Of a stretch of DNA of 64,000 nt, positions 51,718 to 60,479 are shown piece after piece (the stretch's first letter is position 1; each line of letters starts with the position of its first letter). A program made the position numbers and the translations under genes. Origin of the DNA: Pseudolysinimonas_A sp947085045 (GTDB lineage: Bacteria > Actinomycetota > Actinomycetes > Actinomycetales > Microbacteriaceae); the NCBI GenBank assembly GCA_947085045.1, contig CAMTUU010000001.1, positions 1-64,000 on the forward strand, written 5' to 3'. Below the pieces are notes generated by a model. It did no database searches and was not told where the DNA came from. It saw nothing but the letters and a program-made list of their open reading frames with translations.

Positions 51718-53126
51718 AGCGCAACTCCCGTCGGCGGGGCCGGGGTGTCGCGCACCAGCGCGTCGATGTCTGCCTTGCGCAGCGGGTATCGCGCGAGGGA
51801 GATCAGGCTGAGGAACATCAGCACCGCCGGGATGACGCTGAACGCGAGGATGATGCCGACGATCGCGCTCTCAGGCTGGGTGACGACCTGGTCGCCCTCG
51901 GTGGCGATGAAGCCGGTGAGAGCGAGCACGATCGACAGGATCGTGCCGCCGAAGGCGAGACCCGCGGTCTCCCCCGCCGTCCACACCCCGCTGAACGTGC
52001 CGGCTCGACCGGGACCGTTCTCCTGGGCGTCGTGCGCGACGGTGTCGGGCAGCATCGCGAGCGGCAGCGACTGCAGGCCCGCGTACGCGGCCCCGGCGAT
52101 CGCGATCGGCGCGAAGATCCACGACCCGGGGAACCAGATGAGCAGGGTCATCGACAGCGCGGCGACGCCGAAGATCACCGAGGCGATCCGGAACGCCCGC
52201 TCCTTGCCGATCCGGCGCGACACGACCGACCAGAGCGGGGTCACCAGGATCGCCGGCGCGATGAGCGAGAGGAACACGAAGATCGTGCCGTCGAGGTGCA
52301 GCACGTCGAAGGCGATATAGGCGACGCCGGCGAGCATGAGCCCGATCGCGAGCGCCTGCACGACGAAGGTGAAGAGCAGCGCACGGTAGGGCTGGCTGTC
52401 GCGCACCGCCGACCACCCGCGGCGGAAGTGCATCCCGAGCCCGGTCTTCGGGGCCTCCAGACCCTCGATCGGCGCGGATCCGGGCGCGTGCGGGACGTTC
52501 GTCGCGCGGGCGCTCGACTCGACGGTCGAGGTGATGAGGAACGCGAGGAGGAACACCGCCCCGGCGGCCGCGGCCATGATCAGGTAGCCCTGGTACTCGC
52601 TCGCCCCGAGCGCGACCAGCTCGGGCGCACCGCCACCGAAGGCGAGGATCGCCAGGGTGAGCACGATGACGCGCGCCGAGAGCAGGCGGGTGCGGTCGTC
52701 GTAGTTGTCGACCAGTTCCGCGGGCAGGGCGATGTAGGGCACCTGGAACAGCGAGAACGCCGTCGCCGCGAGCAGGAAGCCGACGAGCACCCAGGCGGCC
52801 GAGAGCACCTCCGGGAGTCCGGGCGGAACGGCGAAGGTGAACACGAAGAAGATCGGCAGCGTCACGGCGCCGATCACCATGAACCGGCGGCGGGCGCCGG
52901 TGCGGGCGAGGCTGCGGTCGCTGCGAGCGCCGATCCAGGGGTCGATGACGACGTCCCAGATCTTCGACACCGTGAAGGCCGCCCCCGCGAACGCCGGGTT
53001 CACCCCGAGCGTGTTGGTCATGTAGATCAGCAGCACCAGGCCGGGGAGGGTTCCGAATCCCCCGGTACCCACCGAGCCGATCGCGTAGCGGACGACGATG
53101 GAACGACGCAGCGCGGATGCCCCCAT
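51714..53126 (-). CDS. GPH/MFS_2-type transporter, copy 2
   Basis: GPH-family symporter of 470 residues, paralogous to the gene at 47405-48862. Recognisable segments are KIWDVVIDPWIGARSDR, FQVPYIALPAELVDNYDDRTRLLSARV, RIGKERAFRIASVIFGV and LARYPLRKADIDAL. The ATG at 53126 was chosen because the first membrane segment follows about 20 residues later. It heads the operon that continues with the PLP enzyme (4-base overlap), the flavin monooxygenase and copy 1. It diverges from the aldehyde dehydrogenase with 34 bases between starts. Confidence 0.86.
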   Translation of the reverse strand: MGASALRRSIVVRYAIGSVGTGGFGTLPGLVLLIYMTNTLGVNPAFAGAAFTVSKIWDVVIDPWIGARSDRSLARTGARRRFMVIGAVTLPIFFVFTFAVPPGLPEVLSAAWVLVGFLLAATAFSLFQVPYIALPAELVDNYDDRTRLLSARVIVLTLAILAFGGGAPELVALGASEYQGYLIMAAAAGAVFLLAFLITSTVESSARATNVPHAPGSAPIEGLEAPKTGLGMHFRRGWSAVRDSQPYRALLFTFVVQALAIGLMLAGVAYIAFDVLHLDGTIFVFLSLIAPAILVTPLWSVVSRRIGKERAFRIASVIFGVAALSMTLLIWFPGSWIFAPIAIAGAAYAGLQSLPLAMLPDTVAHDAQENGPGRAGTFSGVWTAGETAGLAFGGTILSIVLALTGFIATEGDQVVTQPESAIVGIILAFSVIPAVLMFLSLISLARYPLRKADIDALVRDTPAPPTGVAL

Positions 53127-53160
53127 GCAGCAAATCGTAGGCGGAAAGTAGAGTGCACTC

Positions 53161-54711
53161 ATGTCAGGATCGCCGGTCGACCGGCCCACAGCGCAACAGC
53201 TCACCCGAGACCTCACCGCCACGTCGAAGAACACGGTGGCGGTCATCGCACCGTTCACCGGAGAGTCGTTCCACGACCTGCCGCAGAGCAGCGTCGCCGA
53301 CGTCGAGGCCGCCGCCGAAGCCGCCCGCGATGCCCAGAGGGACTGGTGGACCGCCGGCTTCGCCCATCGCCGATCGGTGCTGCTGCGCGCGCACGACCTG
53401 CTGCTCGAACGCCGGGAGGCCCTGCTCGATGCCGTGCAGACCGAGACCGGCAAGACGCGCGGCCAGGCCTTCGAGGAGGTCTTCCAGTCGGCGAGCGCGA
53501 CCCGGTACGCGGCCCTCGCCGCCCGCCGCACCCTGAAGCCGCAGCGGCGCCGGGGCGGCATCCCAACGGTGGTGCGCACGCGCGTGCTCTTCCAGCCGAA
53601 AGGTCTCATCGGCGTCATCACGCCGTGGAACTACCCGCTGTCGCTCGCGGTCATGGACATCGCGCCCGCTCTGGCCGCCGGCAACGGCGTCGTGCAGAAG
53701 GCCGACGACCAGGCGGCGGTCAGCATCCTGATGGCGCGGGCTGCGTTCGTGGATGCCGGCGTGCCCGCGTCGCTCTGGGGCGTCGTCTGCGGTCCGGGCG
53801 CCGAGATCGGCAACGCCGTCGTCGATGTCGCCGACTACGCGTGCTTCACGGGTTCCACGAACACCGGCAAGGTCGTCGCCGCCCGCGCCGCCGAGAAGCT
53901 GCACGCCGCGTCGCTCGAACTCGGGGGCAAGAACCCGATGATCGTGCTCGACGACGTCGACCCCGAGAAGGCCGCCGCCGACGCGGCATCCGGTGCCTTC
54001 TCGGCCTCCGGCCAGCTGTGCGTCTCGATGGAGCGCATCTACGTCGAGGCAGGTGTCGCGGACGCCTTCCTGACCGCGTTCGCCGCCCGCACGTCCTCGC
54101 TCCGGCTCGGCCCGGCCTTCGACTACTCGACCGACGGCGGCTCACTCGCCACGAAGGCGCAGTTCGACCGGGTGAGCGCCCACATCGAGGATGCCGTCGC
54201 GAAAGGCGCCACGGTGCTCGCGGGCGGCAAGCCCCGGCCCGACCTCGGCCCGTACTTCATCGAGCCGACCGTGCTCACGAACGTGACGAGCGCGATGAAG
54301 TGCGACCGCGAGGAGACCTTCGGCGCCCTCGTCGCCGTGCACGTCGTCGCCTCGGCCGACGAGGCGATCGCCCTCGCGAACGACTCCGACTACGGACTCA
54401 ACGCGTCGGTACTGAGCGGCTCCAAGCGCCGCGGGCTCGCTGTCGCCGCGCAGGTGCAGGCCGGATCGGTCAACGTGAACGAGGGCTATCGGGCGTCGTT
54501 CTCATCGGTTGACGCCCCGATGGGCGGCCTGAAGATGTCCGGCCTCGGCCGGCGCAACGGGCCGGAGGGCATCCTGCGCTTCGCCGAGTCGCGCACGATC
54601 TCGAACGCCACCGGACTGCTGCAGCTGCCGCGCACGGGAGCCGAGTGGCAGAAGCTGGTCGGTCCGATGCTGCTGATGCTGCGCGTGCTGAAAGGCGTGC
54701 GTCGCCGCTAG
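53161..54711 (+). CDS. aldehyde dehydrogenase, succinic-semialdehyde dehydrogenase-like
   Basis: NAD(P)-dependent aldehyde dehydrogenase of 516 residues. Catalytic residues are Glu253 in LELGGKNP and Cys287 in SGQLC; the oxyanion Asn is in TPWN (154-157) and Lys180 contacts the cofactor. It is closest in style to the actinobacterial GabD2-type enzymes. The C-terminal tail RVLKGVRRR is unusually basic. Divergence from the PLP-lyase operon by 34 bases suggests it oxidises the aldehyde made there (inference). Its stop overlaps tatB by 4 bases. Confidence 0.9.
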   Translation: MSGSPVDRPTAQQLTRDLTATSKNTVAVIAPFTGESFHDLPQSSVADVEAAAEAARDAQRDWWTAGFAHRRSVLLRAHDLLLERREALLDAVQTETGKTRGQAFEEVFQSASATRYAALAARRTLKPQRRRGGIPTVVRTRVLFQPKGLIGVITPWNYPLSLAVMDIAPALAAGNGVVQKADDQAAVSILMARAAFVDAGVPASLWGVVCGPGAEIGNAVVDVADYACFTGSTNTGKVVAARAAEKLHAASLELGGKNPMIVLDDVDPEKAAADAASGAFSASGQLCVSMERIYVEAGVADAFLTAFAARTSSLRLGPAFDYSTDGGSLATKAQFDRVSAHIEDAVAKGATVLAGGKPRPDLGPYFIEPTVLTNVTSAMKCDREETFGALVAVHVVASADEAIALANDSDYGLNASVLSGSKRRGLAVAAQVQAGSVNVNEGYRASFSSVDAPMGGLKMSGLGRRNGPEGILRFAESRTISNATGLLQLPRTGAEWQKLVGPMLLMLRVLKGVRRR

Positions 54712-55097
54712 GTCGCTTCGCCGTCGAAGGGGGCCGGGCGTCCTTTTCCGAGCTTCCGCTGACGCTGTTCGTAGGCCGACTCGCGGGAGCCCCGGGCGGG
54801 GGCTGCAACATCGGCCGACTTCGGCTTGCTCGGCGGCACGACCTCGTCGACAAGGGCGTCGCGGATGATGCGCCGCGGGTCGTACTGCCGGGGATCGAGC
54901 TTCCGCCAGTCCACCTCGTCGAACTCGGGGCCCATCTCCTCGCGCATGCGCTCGCGGGCGCCGTCGGCGAAACCGCGGAGGGTCTTCACCAGCCGAGCCA
55001 GTTGGGCGGCGTATCCGGGCAGGCGGTCGGGACCGATCAGGAAGACCGCGATCACGAGGATGATCAGCAGCTTGTCGAAGGTCAGTCCGGGGGACAC
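54708..55097 (-). CDS. tatB: Sec-independent protein translocase TatB
   Basis: Twin-arginine translocation component of 129 residues. It has one N-terminal membrane helix (LTFDKLLIILVIAVFLIGPDRLP) followed by the amphipathic helix AAQLARLVKTLRGFADGARERM and a charged tail, the TatB layout; the Glu of TatB helix 1 is replaced by Asp in FDKLL. The GTG at 55097 was selected since the membrane helix begins 6 residues later. In relatives mrp and tatB are commonly convergent neighbours; here 7.4 kb separates them. Confidence 0.85.
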   Translation of the reverse strand: MSPGLTFDKLLIILVIAVFLIGPDRLPGYAAQLARLVKTLRGFADGARERMREEMGPEFDEVDWRKLDPRQYDPRRIIRDALVDEVVPPSKPKSADVAAPARGSRESAYEQRQRKLGKGRPAPFDGEAT

Positions 55098-55154
55098 GAC
55101 ACCACGATAGCCGCGCTCCCCGGATGGAGGCCGGGCCCCGGATACTCTCGACGG

Positions 55155-55787
55155 GTGGCTGACAAGGAGACGAGCTGGCGATTCGCCGAGGAGTTCGTCG
55201 CCGAACCCGAGGCGATCGCCTTGGCCCGCCAGCATTCGAGGGAGCTGGGCATCGACGCCGTCACCCCGGCGATGGGGGCGCAGCTGGCCGTTCTCGCCGC
55301 CGCAGGGTCGAGTCGCTCGATTCTCGAGATCGGCACCGGTGCCGGCGTCAGCGGGCTGTGGCTGCTGCGCGGCGCCCCACTCGCGGTGCTGTCGAGCATC
55401 GACGTCGAGTTCGAGCACCAGCAGGTCGCGCGCACGGCGTTCGCCGATGCGGACGTGCCGGCCAACCGCATCCGGCTGATCACCGGCACCGCATCGGCCG
55501 TGCTGCCGAAGATGAACGACGGCGCCTACGACCTCGTGTTCATCGACGCCGACCCGGAATCGCTGCTGGACTACGTCGAGCATGGACTCCGCATCGCCCG
55601 GCGCGGCGGGATCGTCGTCGTCGCCCACGCCCTGTGGCGCGGACGGGTCGCCGATCCCGCCGCGCGCGACGACACCGTCGCCGATCACCGGGCGTTGCTC
55701 GCCACGATCGCCGACTCCTCCGCCGTCGCCGCCGCGCTCAGCACCGCGGGCGACGGGCTGCTGCAGCTGGTCAAGCTCGGCGACTGA
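55155..55787 (+). CDS. O-methyltransferase (SAM-dependent, class I)
   Basis: Methyltransferase of 210 residues of the caffeoyl-CoA/catechol O-methyltransferase type (Methyltransf_3). The SAM-binding motif EIGTGAGVSGLWL is at 58-70, and LVFIDADPESLLDYVEHGL carries the metal/substrate site typical of the family. GTG at 55155 is chosen for position next to the first conserved residues. Substrate is unknown; actinobacterial members next to tatB are widely conserved, suggesting a housekeeping role. Confidence 0.88.
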   Translation: MADKETSWRFAEEFVAEPEAIALARQHSRELGIDAVTPAMGAQLAVLAAAGSSRSILEIGTGAGVSGLWLLRGAPLAVLSSIDVEFEHQQVARTAFADADVPANRIRLITGTASAVLPKMNDGAYDLVFIDADPESLLDYVEHGLRIARRGGIVVVAHALWRGRVADPAARDDTVADHRALLATIADSSAVAAALSTAGDGLLQLVKLGD

Positions 55788-55829
55788 GGTCCCGCCACAC
55801 GCCTGCGACGCTACGCGACCATCGAGGGG

Positions 55830-56006
55830 CTACGCCGCCGGATTCACCACTCCGCCGAGGGCTTCGTAGAGTTCCTTCGCCTCGGCGTCGTTCACCGACA
55901 CCACGAGACGGCCGCCACCCTCGAGCGGAACCCGCACGATGATGAGACGTCCTTCCTTGACGGCCTCCATCGGCCCATCAACAGTCCGCGGCTTCATCGC
56001 AGCCAT
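55830..56006 (-). CDS. DUF3117 family protein
   Basis: Very short conserved actinobacterial protein, 58 residues, beginning MAAMKPRTVDGPMEAVKEG and ending YEALGGVVNP. The start at 56006 is decided by a strong ribosome binding site (AAGGAG, 6 bases before the ATG) and by the family's fixed opening; an in-frame ATG 45 bases upstream is not supported. Its function is unknown. Confidence 0.93.
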   Translation of the reverse strand: MAAMKPRTVDGPMEAVKEGRLIIVRVPLEGGGRLVVSVNDAEAKELYEALGGVVNPAA

Positions 56007-56136
56007 GAGTTTCTCCTTTTCGGATGCCCTGAAGTCTCCATTATCCCGCATTCCGCGGACTCCCGAAAACCGCCGGTTCGATCCGGAGTCGCCGTTCAGG
56101 CTCCCGTGGTGGCTCGTTCACGTCGTCGGCTCGGGA

Positions 56137-57336
56137 TCACGGCGGGGTCCAGTCGTAGACGTCGGCGCGCCAGAGGCCGTACGTCCAGAGCACCTGACCG
56201 GCGATCCCCGCGGCGAGCAGCGCGCCGCGCCAGACCGGCGAACGCGGCACCGCGAGCGCGCCGAGGGCGGGCGCGAGCGGCACGAGGAGCCGGAACACGC
56301 TCGACTGCGGGAAGAAGACGGCCAGCAGGTAGAGCGCGTACGCGAGCAACCAGAAGCGAAGGTCGGGGCCGAGCCGCTTCGCCCACGGGCTCAGCAGGAA
56401 TCCCGCGAAGCCGCCGGCCAGGGCCACCACCGACGCCACGGCCGCGACGAGACCCCACGGCTCAGGCAGCGACCACCAGTCGCCGAACCAGAACTCGCCC
56501 CCTTGCACCCACGGTGCGAACGGGATGAGGTCACCCGGCCCGAGAAAGCCCTCCCGCCACGCCAGCTCGGTGTCGGTGTAGGCGGCGGGGTCTCCCGTCA
56601 CCGCCCAGGCGATGAGCAGCCAGGCGAGACCGCTCAGCGCGCTGAACAACCCGACGAGCACGACCGCGATCCGCTCGCACGGCGGGAACGGGTCGCGCGC
56701 CCGGGTGGCGAACCGGTGGATGAGGTGCAGCAGGAGCGCGAGGGCGAAGGCGAGGCCGCTCGGGCGGGTGAGCGACATGACGAGCACGACCGGCACGAGC
56801 AGCGCGTACCGCCGGTCGACGAGCAGCAGCAGCGCGAGGAACAGCAGGAAGAGGTGCATCGACTCCGCGTACGAGACCTGCAGGATCGTCGACAGCGGGG
56901 CGAAGCAGAACAGCGCGGTCGCGAAGAGGGCTGACCCCGGAGGCAGGAACCGCGCCATGAGCCGGAAGAAGACCAGGGCGGCACCCCCGGCGAAGGCGAT
57001 CGACACGAACGGCGCGACGACGCCGAACGGGATGCCGAACACCGTGAGCAGCCGCAGCAGGAACGGGTAGGCGGGCATGAAGGCCCAGGCGTTCTCCGAC
57101 GCGGTGCCGTCGGCATCCCTCGGGATCTCGACGGGGTAGCCCGCCGCGTTGATGTAGCCGTACCACTGACCGTCCCAGATGTTCGCGAACTCGAAGAACC
57201 CGGGTTGCACCCCGGTGCGGTCGCTCTGCAGCTGCAGGCTCGCGACGACGAGGAAGATCGTGGTGGTGACGACGCGGCTGGCGGCGAAGACCAGGAGGAC
57301 CCGGGTCGCCCAGTGGCTCAGGATCCCGACAGCCAC
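56137..57336 (-). CDS. PIG-V-like mannosyltransferase, polytopic
   Basis: Membrane glycosyltransferase of the GT-C class, 399 residues with about ten membrane segments. It resembles the GPI mannosyltransferase 2 family (PIG-V/Mannosyl_trans2): FANIWDGQWYGYINAAGYP contains the acidic residue in the first extracytoplasmic loop and AWAFMPAYPFLLR follows, both typical. It likely transfers mannose from polyprenyl-phosphate-mannose to a surface glycolipid or protein (inference). Its start overlaps the end of dapE by 19 bases. Confidence 0.83.
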   Translation of the reverse strand: MAVGILSHWATRVLLVFAASRVVTTTIFLVVASLQLQSDRTGVQPGFFEFANIWDGQWYGYINAAGYPVEIPRDADGTASENAWAFMPAYPFLLRLLTVFGIPFGVVAPFVSIAFAGGAALVFFRLMARFLPPGSALFATALFCFAPLSTILQVSYAESMHLFLLFLALLLLVDRRYALLVPVVLVMSLTRPSGLAFALALLLHLIHRFATRARDPFPPCERIAVVLVGLFSALSGLAWLLIAWAVTGDPAAYTDTELAWREGFLGPGDLIPFAPWVQGGEFWFGDWWSLPEPWGLVAAVASVVALAGGFAGFLLSPWAKRLGPDLRFWLLAYALYLLAVFFPQSSVFRLLVPLAPALGALAVPRSPVWRGALLAAGIAGQVLWTYGLWRADVYDWTPP

Positions 57337-58379
57337 GCCCGCAGGCCCCGCTCGCAGCGCTCGATCTGCTGCACTGGCACGCGCTCGTCGTCGGCGTGCG
57401 CGAGCGACGGGTCACCCGGACCGTAGTTGACCGCGGGGATGCCGAGGGCCGCGAAGCGGGCGACATCCGTCCAGCCGTACTTGGGTCGCGCCTCTCCGCC
57501 GACGGCCGCGAGGAAGTCGAGCGCGAGCGGATCGGTGAGCCCCGGCCGCGCGCCTTCGGCGACATCGGTGACCTCGACCTCGAAGCCGGCGAACACGTCG
57601 CGCACGTGGCGTTCGGCGAGGTCGGCATCCCGATCGGGCGCGAAGCGGTAGTTGACCTCGACGACGCACTCGTCGGGGATCACGTTGCCCGCGACCCCGC
57701 CGCGGATGCCGACGGCGTTGAGTCCCTCGCGGTAGACGAGGCCGTCGACCTCGGCCTGACGCGGCTCGTAGGCGACGAGCGCCTGCAGCACCGGGGTGAT
57801 CGCGTGGATCGCGTTCTCGCCCATCCAGGCCCGCGCCGAGTGGGCGCGCGTGCCGGTGACCCGCACGTCGGCGCGGAGGGTGCCGTTGCAGCCGCCCTCG
57901 ACCTCGCCGCCGGTCGGCTCGCAGAGGATCGCGAAGTCGGCGTCCAGCACCGCGGGGGTGTTGCGGGCGATCCGGCCGAGGCCGTTGAGCTCGCTCGACA
58001 CCTCCTCGTGGTCGTAGAAGACCCAGGTGACGTCGACGGCCGGATCCGGCACGGTCGCGGCGAGGGCGAGCATGACCGCGCAGCCGCCCTTCATGTCGAC
58101 GGTGCCGCGGCCCCAGAGGACGTCACCCTCGAGACGGGACGGCAGGTTGTCGTTCACCGGCACGGTGTCGAGGTGGCCGGCGATGACGACGCGGCGCTCG
58201 CGGCCGAGGCTCGTGCGCGCGATGACGGCGTCGGCATCCCGGGTCACGGTCAGATGCGGGTACGCCCGCAGCGCCTGCTCGACGGCGTCGGCGATGGCCG
58301 TCTCGTTCGCCGAGACCGACTCGATTTCGACGAGCTGCCGGGTGAGGTCGACGACGGACGCGGTCAGATCGAGAGGCAC
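57318..58379 (-). CDS. dapE: succinyl-diaminopimelate desuccinylase
   Basis: Zinc hydrolase of lysine and cell-wall diaminopimelate synthesis, 353 residues, M20 family. Metal ligands are His69 in AGHLDTVP, Asp96 in GTVDMKGG and the catalytic Glu125-Glu126 pair in YDHEEVSS; the dimerisation domain contains GTRAHSARAWMGENA. It diverges from dapD with 32 bases between starts, so the two genes of the succinylase branch share a promoter region. Confidence 0.93.
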   Translation of the reverse strand: MPLDLTASVVDLTRQLVEIESVSANETAIADAVEQALRAYPHLTVTRDADAVIARTSLGRERRVVIAGHLDTVPVNDNLPSRLEGDVLWGRGTVDMKGGCAVMLALAATVPDPAVDVTWVFYDHEEVSSELNGLGRIARNTPAVLDADFAILCEPTGGEVEGGCNGTLRADVRVTGTRAHSARAWMGENAIHAITPVLQALVAYEPRQAEVDGLVYREGLNAVGIRGGVAGNVIPDECVVEVNYRFAPDRDADLAERHVRDVFAGFEVEVTDVAEGARPGLTDPLALDFLAAVGGEARPKYGWTDVARFAALGIPAVNYGPGDPSLAHADDERVPVQQIERCERGLRAWLSGS

Positions 58380-58411
58380 TCCCCCAAGATAGCCACGGAT
58401 AACCTGGACCC

Positions 58412-59335
58412 ATGACTTCTGTGTGGGGCCACGGGCTCGCCACGATCGCCGACGACGGGACGGTGCTCGACACCTGGTACCCGGCGCCCTCCACCACGGA
58501 GCCGGCCGATCACGAGTTGCCTGCCGCGCTCGCCCCGCACCTCGGACCGGACGAGCGCCGCGAGGTGCGCGTCGAGCACGTCGTGCTCGGCATCGACCTG
58601 GATGCCGCCCCCGATTCGACGACGGACGCCTACCTGCGCTTGCACGCGCTCTCCCACCTGCTGGTTCGGCCGAACGAGCTCAACCTCGACGGGATCTTCG
58701 CCCACCTGCCGCTCGTCGCTTGGACGACGGCCGGCCCGATGCTGCCGGAGGCGTTCGATCGGCTGCGTCCCGGGCTGCAGCGCGCCGGCATCTCGTCGCT
58801 CGGCGTCGACCGGTTCCCGCGCCTCGTCGACTACCTGACGCCGTCGCGCGTGCGCATCGCCGACCCCGCCCGCGTGCGGCTCGGCGCCCACCTCTCCCCC
58901 GGCACGACCGTCATGCATGAGGGCTTCGTCAATTTCAACGCCGGCACGCTCGGCGCCTCGATGGTCGAGGGCCGCATCTCGCAGGGCGTCGTCGTCGGGG
59001 ACGGGTCCGACATCGGCGGCGGGGCGTCGATCATGGGCACGCTCTCCGGCGGCGGCACGCACCGGGTGTCGATCGGCGAACGGTCGCTGCTGGGTGCCAA
59101 CTCCGGCATCGGCATCTCGCTGGGCGACGACTGCGTCGTCGAGGCGGGACTCTACGTCACCGCGGGCACGAAACTCGCCCTGCTCGTTCCGGGCGACGAG
59201 CCGCGCACGATCAAGGCGGGTGATCTGAGCGGCGCGTCCGGCATCCTCTATCGTCGCAACTCGGCGACCGGAGCCGTCGAGGCGCTGCCGCGCGCGGGGC
59301 ACGGCGTCACCCTCAACGAGGCCTTGCACGCCTGA
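58412..59335 (+). CDS. dapD: tetrahydrodipicolinate N-succinyltransferase
   Basis: Acyltransferase of 307 residues that succinylates tetrahydrodipicolinate in the lysine pathway. The second half is a left-handed beta-helix of hexapeptide turns (VRLGAHLSPGTTVMHEGFVNFNAG, VVGDGSDIGGGASIMGTLSGGG, LGANSGIGISLGDDCVVEAGLYVTAG). The length and the FNAGTLGASMVEGRIS block match the actinobacterial DapD class rather than the enterobacterial one. It is divergent from dapE and shares one base with the next gene. Confidence 0.94.
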   Translation: MTSVWGHGLATIADDGTVLDTWYPAPSTTEPADHELPAALAPHLGPDERREVRVEHVVLGIDLDAAPDSTTDAYLRLHALSHLLVRPNELNLDGIFAHLPLVAWTTAGPMLPEAFDRLRPGLQRAGISSLGVDRFPRLVDYLTPSRVRIADPARVRLGAHLSPGTTVMHEGFVNFNAGTLGASMVEGRISQGVVVGDGSDIGGGASIMGTLSGGGTHRVSIGERSLLGANSGIGISLGDDCVVEAGLYVTAGTKLALLVPGDEPRTIKAGDLSGASGILYRRNSATGAVEALPRAGHGVTLNEALHA

Positions 59336-59709
59336 TGGCCGTCGACAGCGCCTCCTGGCATCTTCACGATGCGACGACGTGGGAGCGCGCGGCCACGCAC
59401 ATCGCCCTGTTCTGGGCCCACCTCGTGGAAGCCGGGCACCTGACCCCGGCCGCCCGAGAGGCCGACGGACTCGAGGGTACTCTCGATCGCACCCGCACCC
59501 CGAGCGAACTGCGCGGCGAGCTAAGCGACGACCGGCTCGTCGCCGAGGACTTCGACCCGGCCGCGCAGCCCGTGCTCGCGAAAACCTCCGACTACCTCGG
59601 CGACCTCGGCTACGAGCTCGACCGGCATCCGGCGATCCGCCCGAACTACAACATCGTCGACACCTGGGACAACGTCGCCTGGGCCGAACGCCGCCAGCGC
59701 GGCGACTGA
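59335..59709 (+). CDS. hypothetical protein downstream of dapD
   Basis: A 124-residue soluble protein with no domain I recognise. It is rich in Asp, Ala, His and Trp (SWHLHDATTWERAATHIALF, YNIVDTWDNVAWAERRQRGD), acidic overall, with no signal or membrane segment. The ATG shares its A with the dapD stop (TGATG), so translation is coupled to dapD. It ends one base before the stop of the convergent ABC ATPase fragment. Whether it acts in the lysine pathway is not shown. Confidence 0.7.
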   Translation: MAVDSASWHLHDATTWERAATHIALFWAHLVEAGHLTPAAREADGLEGTLDRTRTPSELRGELSDDRLVAEDFDPAAQPVLAKTSDYLGDLGYELDRHPAIRPNYNIVDTWDNVAWAERRQRGD

Positions 59710-60479
59710 TCACTTGCGGAGCTGCGACTGCTCCCGGATCATGCGGGCGATGTCGCTGCGCAGTGAGACGAAATCGGGGTCTTCGCGAGTGGCGACCTGG
59801 TCGCGCGGACGCGGCAGGTCGACCTCGAGCTTCGCGACGATCGTCGACGGCGATTTCGACAGCACGAGAACCTGGTCGGCGAGGTAGACGCTCTCGTCGA
59901 TGTCGTGCGTGACGAACAGGATCGTCATGCCGAAGCGGTCGCGCACCTCGAGCATGAGATCCTCGAGCTCCGCCCGGGTCTGCGCGTCGACCGAGGCGAA
60001 CGGCTCGTCCATCAGCAGGATCTTCGGCCGGTAGGCGAGCGCCCGGGCGATGGCGACGCGCTGCTGCATGCCGCCGGAGAGCTGCCACGGGTACTTGTCG
60101 GCCGAACCGGCCAGGCCGACGGCATCCAGAACGTCCTGGATGCGCTCCTGCCGCTCGGTCTTCTCCATCGACCGCGGCAGCACGAACGCGATGTTGCCCG
60201 CGACGGTGCGCCACGGGAACAGCGAGCGGCTGTAGTCCTGGAAGACGAGGGCGAGGTCGCGCGGCACGCCGTCGACCGGCGCGCCCTCGAGCAGCACGGT
60301 GCCGCGGCTCGGCTTCATGAGCCCGGAGAGGCAGCGCAGCATCGTCGTCTTGCCGCAGCCGGACGGTCCGACGATGGACACGAACGCGCCCTCGGGAACG
60401 ATGAAGTCGAGTTTCCCGATCGCCTCGTGACGGTTCTTGCCCTCGTAGACGTGGCCGAGGTCTTCGACTGGATGCGCTG
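59710..60479 (-). pseudogene. ABC transporter ATPase lacking its start (deletion product)
   Basis: ATP-binding protein of the nitrate/sulfonate importer class. From the internal GTG at 60381 the frame has Walker A GPSGCGKTT, LVFQDYSRSLFPW, signature LSGGMQQRV, Walker B LLMDEPFASVD and VTHDIDES. The natural N-terminus is also encoded upstream in the same frame (HPVEDLGHVYEGKNRHEA, then KLDFIVPEGAF) to about 60480, but no start codon precedes it; there the sequence becomes the acyl-CoA dehydrogenase frame. The gene appears joined by a deletion and has lost its start, and no partner permease is present. If GTG 60381 is used the product lacks the first strand and is probably inactive. Confidence 0.75.
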
